Assembly: GCF_036053395.1 (NCBI RefSeq)
Contig: NZ_CP107942.1
Location: forward strand, 2,570,501-2,634,500
DNA: 64,000 nucleotides
Source of the DNA: Actinoplanes sp. NBC_00393
GTDB lineage: Bacteria > Actinomycetota > Actinomycetes > Mycobacteriales > Micromonosporaceae
Direction: 5' to 3'
In this document: piece by piece, positions 22,553 to 32,939 of the stretch
Numbering within the stretch: the first letter of the stretch is position 1
Layout of the letters: every line of letters begins with the position of its first letter
Notes under the pieces: model-generated
What the model saw: the letters and a program-made list of their open reading frames with translations, nothing else
Told to the model about the DNA's origin: nothing
Databases searched by the model: none
Translations under genes and position numbers: made by a program

Positions 22553-23169
22553 GCGTCACCGACATCCTGGGCGGGCACCGGGTCGTACCGGTCGTCGTCC
22601 TGAACGATCCCGGATCCGCCGGCGACCTGGGCGCCGCCCTGGTCGCCGGCGGCCTGCCGATCGCCGAGGCCACCTTCCGCACCCCGGAGGCGGCGCAGGT
22701 GCTGCGCCGCCTGGCCCGGCGCGCCGACCTGGTGGTGGGGGCCGGCACGGTCATCACCGCCCGGCAGGTCGACCTCGCGCACGAGGCGGGCGCCCGATTC
22801 GTGGTCTCGCCCGGCCTCAGCGCCGAGGTGGTACGCCGCTGCCAGGCGCTGGACCTGCCGGTGATCCCCGGCGTCAGCACCGCCACCGAGATCATGGCGG
22901 CGCTCGACCTCGGCCTGGACACCGTCAAGTTCTTCCCGGCCGAGGCCAGCGGCGGGCTGCCCACCGTCAAGGCGCTGTCCGCGGCGTTCCCGCAGGTCCG
23001 CTTCGTCCCGACCGGGGGCGTCACCGCGCAGAGCGCACCGGCCTACCTCGCCCACCCGGCGGTCGCCGCCGTCGGCGGGAGCTGGATGGTGGCGCCCGAC
23101 CTGCTGACCGCCGGCAAATGGGACGAGGTCACCGCCCGGTGCGCAGACCTGCAAGGAGCAACACCATGA
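22549..23169 (+). CDS. eda: 2-dehydro-3-deoxy-phosphogluconate (KDPG) aldolase
   Basis: Protein of 206 residues, the size of KDPG/KHG aldolases. It splits KDPG into pyruvate and glyceraldehyde 3-phosphate. The Schiff-base lysine is in TVKFFPAEASGG, the phosphate-binding FVPTGGV follows, and the early catalytic Glu lies in AEATFRTPEA (normally EVTLRT or EITLRT, so one step diverged). VVGAGTV and FVVSPG segments are also standard. The GTG start overlaps the ALDH stop (GTGA) and its own stop overlaps the kdgK ATG (ATGA), so translation is coupled on both sides. Confidence 0.94.
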   Translation: MSVTDILGGHRVVPVVVLNDPGSAGDLGAALVAGGLPIAEATFRTPEAAQVLRRLARRADLVVGAGTVITARQVDLAHEAGARFVVSPGLSAEVVRRCQALDLPVIPGVSTATEIMAALDLGLDTVKFFPAEASGGLPTVKALSAAFPQVRFVPTGGVTAQSAPAYLAHPAVAAVGGSWMVAPDLLTAGKWDEVTARCADLQGATP

Positions 23170-24263
23170 TCGAGATGCGTCCGGCCGCCGACTGCGAGTT
23201 CGACATCGTGGCGCTCGGCGAGGTGATGCTGCGACTCGACCCGGGGGAGAGCCGGGTCCGCACCGCCCGCCGGTTCGACGTGTGGGAGGGCGGCGGCGAG
23301 TACAACGTCGCCCGCGGCATGCGCAAGGTGTTCGGGCTGCGGGCCGCGGTGGTGACCGCGTTCGCCGACAACGAGATCGGCCGCCTGGTCGAGAACCTCA
23401 TGATGCAGGGCGGCGTCGACACGTCGCTGGTCCGCTGGGACAAGTACGACGGCATCGGCCGCACGGTGCGCAACGGGCTCAACTTCACCGAGCGCGGCTT
23501 CGGGGTACGCGGTGCGGTCGGCGTGTCCGACCGGGCCAACACGGCGATCGCCAACCTGCGGCCGGGCACGATCGACTGGGACGACCTGTTCGGCCGGCGT
23601 GGAGTCCGCTGGCTGCACACCGGCGGCATCTTCGCCGCCCTGTCCGAGAACGCGGCCGCGGTGGCCGAGGAGGCGATGGCCGCTGCGCAGCAGTACGGCA
23701 CGGTCGTCTCCTTCGACCTCAACTACCGGCCCAGCCTGTGGGCCGGTATCGGCGGCACGGAGACGGCGCGGGGAGTCAACACCAGGCTGGCCCGCCACGT
23801 CGACGTGATGATCGGCAACGAGGAGGACTTCACCGCCGCGCTCGGGTTCGACGTCGAGCATGTCGACGAGCACCTGCGGGCGCTGCCGATCGACAGTTTC
23901 GCGGCGATGGTCGCCACGGTGGCGGGCAAGATGCCGTGGCTGAAGGTGGTGGCGACGACTCTGCGGACGGTTCACACCGCCAGCGACAACGACTGGCAGG
24001 CGATCGCGTGGTCACCGGAGACCGGCGTGCTGTCCTCGGCGGCACGCGATCACCTCGGCATCTTCGACCGGGTCGGCGGCGGCGACGGGTTCGCCTCCGG
24101 GCTGATCTACGGCCTGCTCGAGGGGGAGGAGCTGCAGGCCTGTCTGGAGCTCGGCGCCGCGCACGGCGCGCTGGCGATGACCACGCCGGGGGACACCTCG
24201 ATGGCGACCCGTGAGGAGGTACGGGCGCTCGCCGGTGGCGGCAGCGCGCGGGTACGTCGATAG
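23166..24263 (+). CDS. kdgK: 2-keto-3-deoxygluconate kinase, PfkB family
   Basis: Sugar kinase of 365 residues, slightly longer than typical KdgK (about 310-340). The PfkB N-terminal motif is seen in ALGEVMLRLDP and the glycine-rich sugar site in WEGGGEYNVARGM; SFDLNYRPSLW, a hallmark of KDG kinases, is present; the catalytic Asp lies in DRVGGGDGFASGLIYG. It phosphorylates KDG to KDPG, feeding the aldolase encoded just before it. The start is the ATG overlapping the aldolase stop. It is the last gene of the kdu operon and is followed by a strong hairpin. Confidence 0.93.
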   Translation: MIEMRPAADCEFDIVALGEVMLRLDPGESRVRTARRFDVWEGGGEYNVARGMRKVFGLRAAVVTAFADNEIGRLVENLMMQGGVDTSLVRWDKYDGIGRTVRNGLNFTERGFGVRGAVGVSDRANTAIANLRPGTIDWDDLFGRRGVRWLHTGGIFAALSENAAAVAEEAMAAAQQYGTVVSFDLNYRPSLWAGIGGTETARGVNTRLARHVDVMIGNEEDFTAALGFDVEHVDEHLRALPIDSFAAMVATVAGKMPWLKVVATTLRTVHTASDNDWQAIAWSPETGVLSSAARDHLGIFDRVGGGDGFASGLIYGLLEGEELQACLELGAAHGALAMTTPGDTSMATREEVRALAGGGSARVRR

Positions 24264-24271
24264 ATCCGGGT

Positions 24272-24300
24272 TGGGCCCCCGCGGATTCCGCCGGGGCCCA
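24272..24300 (+). terminator. Hairpin terminator after kdgK
   Basis: TGGGCCCC and GGGGCCCA form a perfect eight-base stem around a 13-base loop, nine bases after the kdgK stop. It marks the end of the kdu operon. No long U-tract follows, as usual in high-GC actinobacteria. Confidence 0.8.
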
Positions 24301-24329
24301 TCTCCATGTCCGCATCTGATTCGCATATG

Positions 24330-24397
24330 AGAACTCTATAGTCTGAGGTTCATATATATAGATACAGTTCTTGACTATGCATTCATGGGCGTCATAA
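24330..24397 (+). promoter_or_regulatory. A/T-rich promoter region of the ThuA/copper oxidase gene
   Basis: An unusually A/T-rich stretch in this window. TTGACT (24371-24376) and TCATAA (24392-24397) could be the -35 and -10 with a 15-base spacer. AGAACT (24330-24335) and AGTTCT (24366-24371) form an exact inverted repeat overlapping the -35, a possible operator or structural element. Confidence 0.45.
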
Positions 24398-24449
24398 GTT
24401 CAGCCCCACCATGCGGCGACCGTCCTCGCCGAATATCGAGGGAGCCCTT

Positions 24450-27400
24450 ATGAAAGTGCCCCGCTTCCCGTTAATCGCCCTATTCGTCGCGCTGACGCTC
24501 GTTGCCGGGTCCTCGGCCAGCGCCGTCGCCCGGGTAGCTGCCGTCGATGACGGCCGGCTCAACGTGCTGCTGTTCTACAAGCCCAACTTCCACGCCTCCC
24601 ACGTGCAGGCCCGGCAGGCCGTGCGTGATCTGGCCACTCAGCTCGGCACGCAGTACAACCAGCCGGTCGAGATCCAGGAGACCGACGATCCCGCGGTCTT
24701 CACCACGGCCAACCTCGCCGTCCGCGACACCGTCGTCTTCGCCCAGACCGGCGGGGTGCTGTTCAACGCGGCGCAGCGCAGCGCGCTCGAGGCGTACATC
24801 CGTGGCGGCGGCGGCTTCATGGGCCTGCACTACACCGGCTGGTCGGTCGGTGAGAGCGAGCACGACGTCAACCCGTTCTACGCCCGCCTGGTCGGCGCCG
24901 TCTCCGAGGGCCACCCGGAGGACCCCGGCGTGCGGCCGGGCCGGGCATTCGTCCGGGACACCGGTCACCCGCTCACCCAGGGCGTGACCGCCTCGATCAC
25001 CCGCAGCGACGAATGGTACGACTGGGTCGTCAACCCGGCCCCCAACGTCCGGACCCTGATCGAGGCCGACGAGGCGTCCTACGGCGGCGGCCGCCAGGGC
25101 ACCTCGCACCCGGTCACCTGGTGCCAGAAGATCGACTCCGGCCGGTCCTGGTACACCTCGATGGGGCACGAAGGCACGGCCTACTCCGAGGCCTGGATGC
25201 GCGCCCAGATGAAGAACGGCCTCGCGTACGCCGCCGGGCTCCTCGCCGCCGACTGCTCCCCGCCGGTGAAGGACCGGGCCGGCGCCTGGAGCGGGGTCAC
25301 GCCGTGGCCACTGGTGCCGATCAACATGGCGCTGACCTCCGACGGCAAGGTGCAGTCGTTCGGCAGCGTCGGCGGCTGGAACACCGACGCCACGCCGTAC
25401 GACTGGACCGGCAACGGCTCGGTCACCCAGGGCGGCCAGATGGAGGTCGACATCTGGGATCCGGCTCAGCCGCGCAACCTGTCGAACCTGCGAGCGGGCA
25501 TCCTGCCGAACACCACCTACACCGACCTGTTCTGCGCCATGCAGGTGCAGAATCCGCACGACCACTCGACGATGACGGTCGGCGGTGACGACGGCCTCGG
25601 CGGCAACAGCCCGAACGACGCCGCCATCGGCGTCACCAGCTACAGCACCAACAACGGGCTGCAGAACAAGGCGCCCATGAACTACCCCCGCTGGTATCCG
25701 ACCGGCACCACCATGCCCAACGGCGACATCGTCGTGCAGGGCGGCAGCCTGCGCGGCGGGCCGGGCGGACCCGGCGTCCTCAGCCCGGAGATCTACACCC
25801 CGCAGTCGGGTTCGGGCTGGAAGGTGCTCACCGGCGCCCGCAGCCCCGCCGCGTACGGCGACGGCGGATCCGACCACGCCGGCGCCGACGAGAACCGCTG
25901 GTGGTATCCCCGCGCCTTCGTCGCACCGGGCAGCGGCACCCTGTTCAACCTCACCGGCACCCAGATGTACGAGCTCAACCCGGCCGGCAACAACGGCACC
26001 GGACAGCTCACACTGCGCGGCACCCTGCCCGCCGGCATCGCCAACCAGGGCGCCAACGGCAACCCGGTCGGTGCCACCTCCACCGCTACCATGTACCGCC
26101 CCGGCAAGATCCTGCAGGTCGGCGGCGGCTGGTGGGCCAACGGTGGCGGCCCGGACGGCGCCCGCGCCGGCTTCACCGTCGACATCACCGGCGGCACGGC
26201 CAGCCCGGTCATCGCGGCGACCAAGCCGATGAAGTACCAGCGTCACTGGGCGACCTCGACGGTCCTGCCCGACGGCGACGTGTTCGTGACCGGTGGCGGC
26301 CGCGAGAACAACGGCAACGGCGGGTACGTCACGAACGCCGAGATCTGGGACCCGGACACCGGGAATTGGAGCGAGGTCGCCGTGCCGTACGAGCACGCCC
26401 GGCTCTACCACTCCGCGGCGCTGCTGCTGCCCGACGGTCGCGTGATGATGGGCGGTGGCGGCACCCCCGGCCCGCGCAACTACACCGACGTCGAGTACTA
26501 CTCCCCGTCCTACCTGTTCAACGGCGACCAGCTCGCCCCGCGCCCGGTGATCAACACCGCGCCGGCCGCGATCGGCTACCACGGCAACTTCGCGATCACC
26601 GCGTCCGGCACGGTCTCCCGGGTCACGCTGGTGCGCAACGGCTCGGTGACGCACGGCTTCAACAACGACCAGAACTTCCAGGACCTGGCGTTCAGCCAGT
26701 CCGGTGGCACGGTCACCGTCACCGCGCCGGCCAACGGCACGTACGCGCCGCCCGGCTCGTACATGCTGTTCGTCTGGGACGCCGCCGGGACCCCGTCGGT
26801 CGCCAAGATCGTGAAGATCGACCCGGCGGTGAAGCTGACCCAGCTGAACCCGCGGGTCGTCGACCAGTTCGAGTACCCGCGCGTACCCACCGAGTGGCGC
26901 ACCGCCAACCCGCCGGCCACTGTCGACGTCGCCCCGGGCAACACCCGGATGTCGCCGTGGACGGTCGGCAGCCAGATCCAGCTCGCGCGCGGCACCGTCG
27001 CCGGCCAGGGCGGTCTCGGGCTCACCGGCTACCAGCTCAGCCTGGGCGCCACGGGCAGCATCCAGCGCACCCTCAGCTCGCTGACCCCCGGCACCACGTA
27101 CCGGGTGTCCCTGCGCTACGCACGCGACAGCCGGATCAGCGGGACCGCCGCGGCGACCGGCACCCTGTCGGTCGCGAACCTGAACGCCACCCTGTCCGCC
27201 ACGACGAGCCAGCCCTCGACGGCCAACTACGCCACATACGCCGGCACCTTCACCGCCGCGTCGAGCACCGCGACGCTCAGCCTGCGAGGAACCGCCGCCG
27301 GTCTGATGATCGACGACCTGGTGGTCGTCGGCGACGACGCCCCACCGCCGCCCGCCGGCACCCTCACCCGGTACGAGTTCGAGGAGGGCACGGGCACCGC

Positions 27401-28685
27401 GGCCGCCAACACCGGCACCACCGGCGGGGCCGGCCCGGCCATCCTGACCGGGACCACCGGCTGGACCGGCAACGGCCTCATCGGCAAGGCGGTCAACCTG
27501 CCCGGTGGCAGCACCGCCAACGCGGTGGATCTGCCGGACAACCTGCTGCAGGGCGCGACGAACTTCACCACCGGGTTCTGGGTCCGCCCGGACACCAAGG
27601 CCAACTGGACCGGCCTGTTCCACATCGGTGACGGCACCGGCTCCGCCGGCAGCTACTTCCAGATCCAGATGCAGACACAGGCATCCGGCAGCACCGGACT
27701 GGCCGCAACCTTCAAGGCCAAGACCGGCCCCGAGGAGCGGGTGTACGCCAGCCCGGCCCAGGACGTGGCCGCCGGCCAGTGGAACCACGTGGCCTTCACC
27801 CGCCAGGGCCCGGTCGGCACGTTGTACCTCAACGGCGTGGCGATCGCGAGCCGTGCCGATCTGACGATCGACATGACCGCGATCGGCCCGACAGCCAACA
27901 ACTGGCTGGGACGCAACGGATACCCGGACGCCGCCTTCGACGGCCTGATGGACGACGTGCGGCTGTACACGTCCACGCTGAACGCGGCCGAGGTGGCGGC
28001 GATGTACAACGAAGGCGCCGCGGTCCGCTACACCTTCGACGAGAACACCGGCACCGCCGCCGCCAACTCGGGTACGAAGGCGTCGATCGGTGCGGCCGCG
28101 CTGCAGGGCACGACGTCCTGGGCCGCCGGCCGATCCGGCAGCGCGGTGTCACTGCCGGGCGGTGCCGCGACTTCGGGCAACCAGGTCCGGCTGCCGGACA
28201 ACCTCGAGGCCGGCCTGGACCAGCAGTTCACCGTGTCCTTCTGGGCACGGCCGGACACGCTGCCGAACTGGGTGCCGCTGCTGCAGATCGGCAGCAGCAC
28301 GGACACGTTCTTCCTGCTCCAGTCGGCCACGAACGGTGGGACCACCGGGTTCGGGGCCACCTTCAAGGCGCCCGGGGTGGCCGCGCAGGAGCGGCTGCTG
28401 CTCGGCTCGGGCCGGGATCTGCCGCTCAACCAGTGGACGCATGTGGTGTTCACGATGAACGGCTCGACCGGGAGGATCTACTTCAACGGGGTCCAGCAGG
28501 CCATCCGTACCGATTTCCCGATCGACATCGGCGATGTGGGCGTGGGCGGCAACACCACGGCCAACTTCCTCGGCGGTACGAGCTGGGGCGACCCGCGGTT
28601 CGACGGTCTGATCGACGACTTCCGCCTGTACGGCTACGAACTCAGCGCCGAGCACGTAGCCCAACTGCACGCGGGTCGCCGATGA
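24450..28685 (+). CDS. Secreted ThuA / copper radical oxidase / LamG multidomain protein
   Basis: Protein of 1411 residues with a Sec signal peptide ([22 protein letters not shown]). Order: a ThuA-like domain (about 34-275, [12 protein letters not shown] and SHPVTWC motifs), a galactose-oxidase-like kelch plus DUF1929 part (about 285-800), a beta-sandwich module of carbohydrate-binding type (about 802-965), and two LamG/concanavalin-like domains (about 970-1185 and 1190-1411) that resemble each other. The copper radical site is complete: Cys362 (LFCAM), Tyr416 (RWYPT), Tyr653-His654 (LYHS) and His735 (THGFNNDQ). It probably oxidises an alcohol or aldehyde on an extracellular carbohydrate and produces H2O2. 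GAGGGAG before ATG sets the start. It follows the uronate operon but has its own promoter. Confidence 0.9.
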   Translation: MKVPRFPLIALFVALTLVAGSSASAVARVAAVDDGRLNVLLFYKPNFHASHVQARQAVRDLATQLGTQYNQPVEIQETDDPAVFTTANLAVRDTVVFAQTGGVLFNAAQRSALEAYIRGGGGFMGLHYTGWSVGESEHDVNPFYARLVGAVSEGHPEDPGVRPGRAFVRDTGHPLTQGVTASITRSDEWYDWVVNPAPNVRTLIEADEASYGGGRQGTSHPVTWCQKIDSGRSWYTSMGHEGTAYSEAWMRAQMKNGLAYAAGLLAADCSPPVKDRAGAWSGVTPWPLVPINMALTSDGKVQSFGSVGGWNTDATPYDWTGNGSVTQGGQMEVDIWDPAQPRNLSNLRAGILPNTTYTDLFCAMQVQNPHDHSTMTVGGDDGLGGNSPNDAAIGVTSYSTNNGLQNKAPMNYPRWYPTGTTMPNGDIVVQGGSLRGGPGGPGVLSPEIYTPQSGSGWKVLTGARSPAAYGDGGSDHAGADENRWWYPRAFVAPGSGTLFNLTGTQMYELNPAGNNGTGQLTLRGTLPAGIANQGANGNPVGATSTATMYRPGKILQVGGGWWANGGGPDGARAGFTVDITGGTASPVIAATKPMKYQRHWATSTVLPDGDVFVTGGGRENNGNGGYVTNAEIWDPDTGNWSEVAVPYEHARLYHSAALLLPDGRVMMGGGGTPGPRNYTDVEYYSPSYLFNGDQLAPRPVINTAPAAIGYHGNFAITASGTVSRVTLVRNGSVTHGFNNDQNFQDLAFSQSGGTVTVTAPANGTYAPPGSYMLFVWDAAGTPSVAKIVKIDPAVKLTQLNPRVVDQFEYPRVPTEWRTANPPATVDVAPGNTRMSPWTVGSQIQLARGTVAGQGGLGLTGYQLSLGATGSIQRTLSSLTPGTTYRVSLRYARDSRISGTAAATGTLSVANLNATLSATTSQPSTANYATYAGTFTAASSTATLSLRGTAAGLMIDDLVVVGDDAPPPPAGTLTRYEFEEGTGTAAANTGTTGGAGPAILTGTTGWTGNGLIGKAVNLPGGSTANAVDLPDNLLQGATNFTTGFWVRPDTKANWTGLFHIGDGTGSAGSYFQIQMQTQASGSTGLAATFKAKTGPEERVYASPAQDVAAGQWNHVAFTRQGPVGTLYLNGVAIASRADLTIDMTAIGPTANNWLGRNGYPDAAFDGLMDDVRLYTSTLNAAEVAAMYNEGAAVRYTFDENTGTAAANSGTKASIGAAALQGTTSWAAGRSGSAVSLPGGAATSGNQVRLPDNLEAGLDQQFTVSFWARPDTLPNWVPLLQIGSSTDTFFLLQSATNGGTTGFGATFKAPGVAAQERLLLGSGRDLPLNQWTHVVFTMNGSTGRIYFNGVQQAIRTDFPIDIGDVGVGGNTTANFLGGTSWGDPRFDGLIDDFRLYGYELSAEHVAQLHAGRR

Positions 28686-28711
28686 CCGCAATGTTCCGAT
28701 AGCGACGACAT

Positions 28712-28738
28712 GGGCCCCGGGATCCGCTCCCGGGGCCC
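28712..28738. terminator. Bidirectional terminator hairpin
   Basis: GGGCCCCGGGA and TCCCGGGGCCC make a perfect eleven-base stem with a five-base loop, between two convergent genes ending at 28685 and 28752. It separates the uronate block from the LacI block. Confidence 0.85.
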
Positions 28739-28751
28739 GCACCGTCCACGA

Positions 28752-29768
28752 TCAGCCGGCGGGCGGGGCCGTGCTGTCCCGGACGATCAGTTCGGTGGCC
28801 AGCTCGATGCGGGTCGACTCCAGGCGTTCGCCGTTGACCAGGCGCAGCAGGGTGCGCGCCGCCGCCACGCCCATCTCGTGCAGCGGCTGGCGCACAGTGG
28901 TGAGCGGGGGAGCGGTCCACTGGGCGAAGTTGAGGTCGTCGAAGCCGACGACGCTGACGTCACCGGGGATGGTCAGGCCGGCCTGGCGTACCGCCTCGTA
29001 GACGCCGGTGGCCTGTGAGTCGCTGCCGGCGAAGATGGCGGTCGGCCGGTCCGGCAGGGCGAGCAACGCCTGGGCGGCGTGCAGGCCGCCGTCGTGCTGG
29101 AAGTTGCTGTAGCGCACCAACTGGCGGTCGCCGGGGAGCGCGGCGGTCTCCAGCGCGGCGCGGTAGCCGGCGATCCGGGCCCGGGTGCACTGCAGCTGCT
29201 CGGGACCGCCGATCACGCCGATGCGCCGGTGCCCGAGCTGGATCAGATGCTCGGTGGCCGCGTACCCGCCGGAGAAATTCGTCGCGCCGATCGAGGCGAT
29301 CTCCGGCGGTGGCTGGCTGACCCCGTCCACCACCACGAACGGCAGGTCGCGCCGGGTGAGGTCGGCGCGCTGCTGGTCGGTCAGCTCGGACAGCACCAGG
29401 ATCGCGCCTTCCGACCCGCGGGCCAGCAGCGACTCCAGCCAGCGGCGGGTGAGCGACTGCCGGTTGTGCACCGAGGAGACGACCAGGCTCAGCCCGGCCT
29501 CCTCGACGACCTCCTCGACGCCGGTGAGGATCGACAGGCCCCACACGCTGTCCAGCTCGTTGATGACCAGGTCGATCAGATCGGTACGGCGGCCGGCGCG
29601 GCGGGCGCTGCGAGGACGTTGATAGCCGCGTTCGGTGAGCAGGCGCTCGATCGTGCGCCGCGTCGCCGGAGAGATGTCGGTGTGCCCGTTGAGCACCTTG
29701 GACACCGTGGAGACGGCCACGTTCGCCTCGCGGGCGATCGCGGTGAGAGTGGGTCTACCGCCGGACAT
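28752..29768 (-). CDS. LacI-family transcriptional regulator of the CUT1/GH locus
   Basis: Protein of 338 residues with the LacI helix-turn-helix at the N-terminus ([23 protein letters not shown]) followed by the hinge and a periplasmic-binding-type sensor domain ([55 protein letters not shown]). The ATG at 29768 has AGGAGA upstream; the much longer open frame to 31190 is an artefact. It is divergent from the CUT1 binding-protein gene. TTTCGAAA-type palindromes lie in the gap between the two genes and again in front of the GH26 genes, so it likely represses the polysaccharide locus until an oligosaccharide binds. The inducer is inferred to be the transported sugar. Confidence 0.93.
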   Translation of the reverse strand: MSGGRPTLTAIAREANVAVSTVSKVLNGHTDISPATRRTIERLLTERGYQRPRSARRAGRRTDLIDLVINELDSVWGLSILTGVEEVVEEAGLSLVVSSVHNRQSLTRRWLESLLARGSEGAILVLSELTDQQRADLTRRDLPFVVVDGVSQPPPEIASIGATNFSGGYAATEHLIQLGHRRIGVIGGPEQLQCTRARIAGYRAALETAALPGDRQLVRYSNFQHDGGLHAAQALLALPDRPTAIFAGSDSQATGVYEAVRQAGLTIPGDVSVVGFDDLNFAQWTAPPLTTVRQPLHEMGVAAARTLLRLVNGERLESTRIELATELIVRDSTAPPAG

Positions 29769-29784
29769 CCACGTTTCTCCTGTG

Positions 29785-29792
29785 TTTCGAAA
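29785..29792. promoter_or_regulatory. LacI-type operator TTTCGAAA, site 1
   Basis: Perfect eight-base palindrome within GTTTCGAAAAG, located 17 bases upstream of the lacI start codon. The same core occurs twice between the divergent GH26 genes near 39.8 kb, suggesting a common regulator. Confidence 0.55.
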
Positions 29793-29854
29793 AGTATTGC
29801 TCCTGCGCTTCCCGTGCAATGTGATCGGCACGTTACACCCCCACCCCACCCTCC

Positions 29855-29876
29855 CGAAACTCACCGAAAGTTTTCG
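29855..29876. promoter_or_regulatory. LacI-type operator CGAAAC/CGAAAGTTTTCG, site 2
   Basis: CGAAAGTTTTCG (29865-29876) is a near-perfect palindrome ending three bases before the ATG of the binding-protein gene. A CGAAAC half-site (29855-29860) precedes it. The position covers the place of the ribosome site, which is weak here, so binding could block both transcription and start-site access. Confidence 0.5.
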
Positions 29877-29879
29877 TAG

Positions 29880-31178
29880 ATGAAGCGCAGGAACCTTCTC
29901 GCCGTGGCCACCGCCATGGCGCTGACCGCCACCACGGCAGCGTGTGGCAGCTCCGGACCCGGCACCGAGTCGGGTGGTCCCACCAAGGTCCAGGTGTGGG
30001 CCCTGGAGGACGCGGCGGTCAACCCGATCGCCACCGCGAGCATCAAGGACTTCAACACCGCATCCGGCAACAACGTCGAGCTGACCACCTACGTCAACGA
30101 CGCCTACAAGCAGAAGCTGCAGGTGTCGATGGGCTCGCCGCAGGCGCCCGACGTCTTCTTCAACTGGGGCGGCGGCAACCTGTCCCAGTTCGTCGAGGCC
30201 GGCCAGGTCGAGCCGCTCGACGACCTGATCGCCAAGAACCCCGACCTGGGCGCCAAGTTCCTGCCCAGCGTCATGGACGTCGGCAAGGTCGACGGCAAGC
30301 AGTACGGCCTGCCGATGATCGGCGTGCTCCCGGTCGTGCTGTTCATCAACAAGGACGTCTTCGCCAAGGCCGGCGTCCAGCCGCCGAAGACGTACGCCGA
30401 GCTGCTCAGCCTCGTCGACACGTTCAAGGCCAAGGGCGTCACCCCAATCGCGCTGGCCGGCTCGCAGGGCTGGACCGAGCTGATGTGGCTGGAGTACCTG
30501 CTCGACCGCATCGGCGGCGCGGACAAGTTCCAGGCCATCGTCGCCGGCAAGGACGGCGCCTGGCAGGACCCGGCCGTCATCAAGAGCCTCGAGGAGATCC
30601 AGAACCTGGTGAAGCGGGGCGCCTTCGGGTCCAACTTCGCCTCGGTCAACTACGACAACCAGGGCGCGTCGAAGCTGTTCGCCACCGGCAAGGCCGCCAT
30701 GCACCTGATGGGCACCTGGGACTACTCGGTGCAGAAGGACGCCAACCCGAAGTTCATCTCCGAGGGCAAGCTCGGCTACGTCGCGTTCCCGGCGTACGAG
30801 GGTGGGGCCGGTGACCCGAAGTCGGTCGTCGGTAACCCGAGCAACTACTACTCGATCAACGCCGCCTCGAAGAACAAGGCGGTGGCCGCGGACTTCCTGG
30901 CCAAGTCGCTGACTTCGGAGGCGTACATCAATGGCCTGATCGACGCCGGCCAGGTCCCGGCGGTCAAGGGTGTGGAAGAGACCCTGAAGGCCAAGCCGAA
31001 CGCCGAATTCACCACCTTCACCTACGGCCTGGTCGCCGACGCGCCCAGCTTCACCCAGTCCTGGGACCAGGCGCTGAGCCCGTCGGTCAGCGAGAAGATG
31101 CTCACCAACCTGCAGAAACTGTTCCTCAACAAGATCACCCCGAACGACTTCGCGGCCGACATGGCCGCGGCGAAGTGA
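29880..31178 (+). CDS. Sugar ABC transporter substrate-binding lipoprotein (CUT1 type)
   Basis: Protein of 432 residues with a lipoprotein signal (RRNLLAVATAMALTATTAAC). It belongs to the bacterial extracellular solute-binding protein family 1, which binds oligosaccharides. Family features visible: VQVWALEDAAVNP at the start of the mature fold, APDVFFNWGGGNLSQFVEAGQVEPLDDL, and the late GNPSNYYSINAASKNKAVAADFL region. It would deliver xylo- or manno-oligosaccharides to the two permeases encoded next (inferred from GH43 and GH26 genes). No ATPase gene is present, as usual for CUT1 systems that share an MsiK-type ATPase elsewhere. Overlaps the next start by four bases. Confidence 0.93.
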   Translation: MKRRNLLAVATAMALTATTAACGSSGPGTESGGPTKVQVWALEDAAVNPIATASIKDFNTASGNNVELTTYVNDAYKQKLQVSMGSPQAPDVFFNWGGGNLSQFVEAGQVEPLDDLIAKNPDLGAKFLPSVMDVGKVDGKQYGLPMIGVLPVVLFINKDVFAKAGVQPPKTYAELLSLVDTFKAKGVTPIALAGSQGWTELMWLEYLLDRIGGADKFQAIVAGKDGAWQDPAVIKSLEEIQNLVKRGAFGSNFASVNYDNQGASKLFATGKAAMHLMGTWDYSVQKDANPKFISEGKLGYVAFPAYEGGAGDPKSVVGNPSNYYSINAASKNKAVAADFLAKSLTSEAYINGLIDAGQVPAVKGVEETLKAKPNAEFTTFTYGLVADAPSFTQSWDQALSPSVSEKMLTNLQKLFLNKITPNDFAADMAAAK

Positions 31179-32047
31179 TCGCCGCAGCACACAGGGAGCG
31201 GCCCGGGATCACCTGGGCCGCTCCCGCGGTGCTCTTCTTCCTCGCCTTCGCGATCCTGCCGGTCGTCGCCGTCGTCTACCTCAGCTTCACCGAATGGAAC
31301 GGCCTCGGCGATCCCCGCTGGATCGGCACGGCCAACTGGTCCGCGCTCAGCGCCGACTCGGAACTGGTCAACGGCATCACCACGACGCTGACCCTGACCG
31401 TGGTGTCATGGCTGGTGCAGACCCCGCTCGCCCTGCTCATCGGAGTCTGGGCGGCCGGCCCGCAGCGCAACCGGGCGGTGCTGTCCACCCTGTTCTTCCT
31501 GCCGCTGCTGCTGTCCACGGCCGCGATCGCGGTGACCTTCGTGTCGCTGCTCGACCCGAACTTCGGGCTCGCCGCGAGCATCGGCGACGGCAACTTCCTC
31601 GGCGATCCGGAACGCGCCCTGTACCTCATCGCGCTCGTCATCGCCTGGCAGTTCGTCCCGTTCCACACCCTGCTCTACCAATCCGCGACCCGGCAGATCC
31701 CGGCGTCGCTCTACGAGGCGGCCCAGATCGACGGCGCCACGGGGGTGCGGCAGTTCTTCGCGATCACGCTGCCGCAGCTGCGCAACACGATCATCGCCTC
31801 GTCGGTGCTGATGCTGGTCGGATCGCTCACCTACTTCGAGATGATCCTGCTGATGACCAACGGCGGTCCCGGCACCGCCACCCGGGTGCTGCCATTGCAC
31901 ATGTACGCCAAGGGCTTCGTCGGCTTCGACATGGGCTACGCCAGCGCCCTGGCCGTCCTGCTCGTGCTCGCCGGCGCCGCCCTGTCGATCGTGGTCGTGC
32001 GCTCCACCGGCTACCACCGGATGGCCAGCGACCGGGAAGGAGCCTGA
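31175..32047 (+). CDS. CUT1 sugar ABC transporter permease, MalF-like
   Basis: Protein of 290 residues with six membrane segments and the BPD_transp_1 EAA motif YEAAQIDGATGVRQFFAITLP facing the ATPase. The N-terminus runs directly into the first helix (AAPAVLFFLAFAILPVVAVVYLSF). The GTG overlaps the stop of the binding-protein gene. It forms the transport channel with the next gene product; sugar specificity follows from the binding protein. Confidence 0.92.
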   Translation: MIAAAHRERPGITWAAPAVLFFLAFAILPVVAVVYLSFTEWNGLGDPRWIGTANWSALSADSELVNGITTTLTLTVVSWLVQTPLALLIGVWAAGPQRNRAVLSTLFFLPLLLSTAAIAVTFVSLLDPNFGLAASIGDGNFLGDPERALYLIALVIAWQFVPFHTLLYQSATRQIPASLYEAAQIDGATGVRQFFAITLPQLRNTIIASSVLMLVGSLTYFEMILLMTNGGPGTATRVLPLHMYAKGFVGFDMGYASALAVLLVLAGAALSIVVVRSTGYHRMASDREGA

Positions 32048-32931
32048 TGAGCGTCGACCTCGCGACCCGGCCGGTCACCCGCAGCCGGACCGCACCGCCA
32101 CCGGCCCGGCGGCGCCGGCGAACCTGGAACGTCCCGGCCGGGATCGCCGCGGCGATCTGGCTGGCAGTCGTCGCCGTGCCGATCTACTTCGTGGTGATCA
32201 CCGGATTCCGCACCCAGGACGCCTACATCGAGCAGGGGCCGCTCGACCTGCCGGCCGACCCGACGATCGAGAACTACACCTCGCTGTTCGAACTCGGGTT
32301 CACCACGTACCTCACCAACAGCCTGCTCGTGACGGCCGGAACGATCGCGCTGGTGCTGGCGATCGCGCTGCCCGCGGCGTACGCGATCGTGCGCAACCCC
32401 AGCCGGACGCTCAGGGTGACCTTCAATGTCTTCCTGCTCGGCCTGGCCGTACCGGCCCAGGCCGTGATCGTGCCGATCTATCTGATCATCACCCGGCTGC
32501 AGATGTACGACAGCCTCGCCGCGATCGTGCTGCCCAGCGCCGCCTTCTCACTGCCGATCGCGATCGTCGTGCTCACCAGCACGCTGCGCGACATCCCGGC
32601 CGAGCTGTACGAGGCGATGACCATGGACGGCGCCGCCACCGGGCGGATCTTCCGGCAGCTGGTGCTGCCGCTGGCCCGGCCCGGCCTGGTCAGCGTCGGC
32701 ATCTTCGTCGGCCTGAGCGCGTGGAACGGCTTCCTGTTCCCGCTCGTGCTCACCCAGAGCGAGCATCAGCGCGTCCTGCCGCTGGGACTGTGGAACTTCC
32801 AGAGCCAGTACGGCACCAACGTGCCCGGCCTGATGGCCGCGGTCGTGCTGTCCGCGCTGCCGGTGCTCGCCCTCTACCTGTTCGGCCGCCGCCATCTGCT
32901 CAGCGGCCTGGCCGCCGGCTTCGGCAAGTAA
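32047..32931 (+). CDS. CUT1 sugar ABC transporter permease, MalG-like
   Basis: Protein of 294 residues with a basic N-terminal tail (PPPARRRRRT), six membrane segments and the EAA loop EAMTMDGAATGRIFRQLVLP. The first periplasmic loop contains the usual FRTQDAYIEQGP region. The ATG shares one base with the stop of the preceding permease gene, so the pair is translationally coupled. It completes the transporter; the shared ATPase must be encoded elsewhere. A GH43 gene follows after eight bases. Confidence 0.92.
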   Translation: MSVDLATRPVTRSRTAPPPARRRRRTWNVPAGIAAAIWLAVVAVPIYFVVITGFRTQDAYIEQGPLDLPADPTIENYTSLFELGFTTYLTNSLLVTAGTIALVLAIALPAAYAIVRNPSRTLRVTFNVFLLGLAVPAQAVIVPIYLIITRLQMYDSLAAIVLPSAAFSLPIAIVVLTSTLRDIPAELYEAMTMDGAATGRIFRQLVLPLARPGLVSVGIFVGLSAWNGFLFPLVLTQSEHQRVLPLGLWNFQSQYGTNVPGLMAAVVLSALPVLALYLFGRRHLLSGLAAGFGK

Positions 32932-32939
32932 GGAAGACC

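Noticed and set aside
24480..27788. 1102-codon minus-strand frame opposite the ThuA/oxidase gene
   Set aside because: Shadow of a well-supported multidomain gene.
29769..31190. Upstream extension of the LacI gene to 812 codons
   Set aside because: The extension is opposite the CUT1 binding protein; the proper start at 29768 has a ribosome site and the helix-turn-helix begins there.
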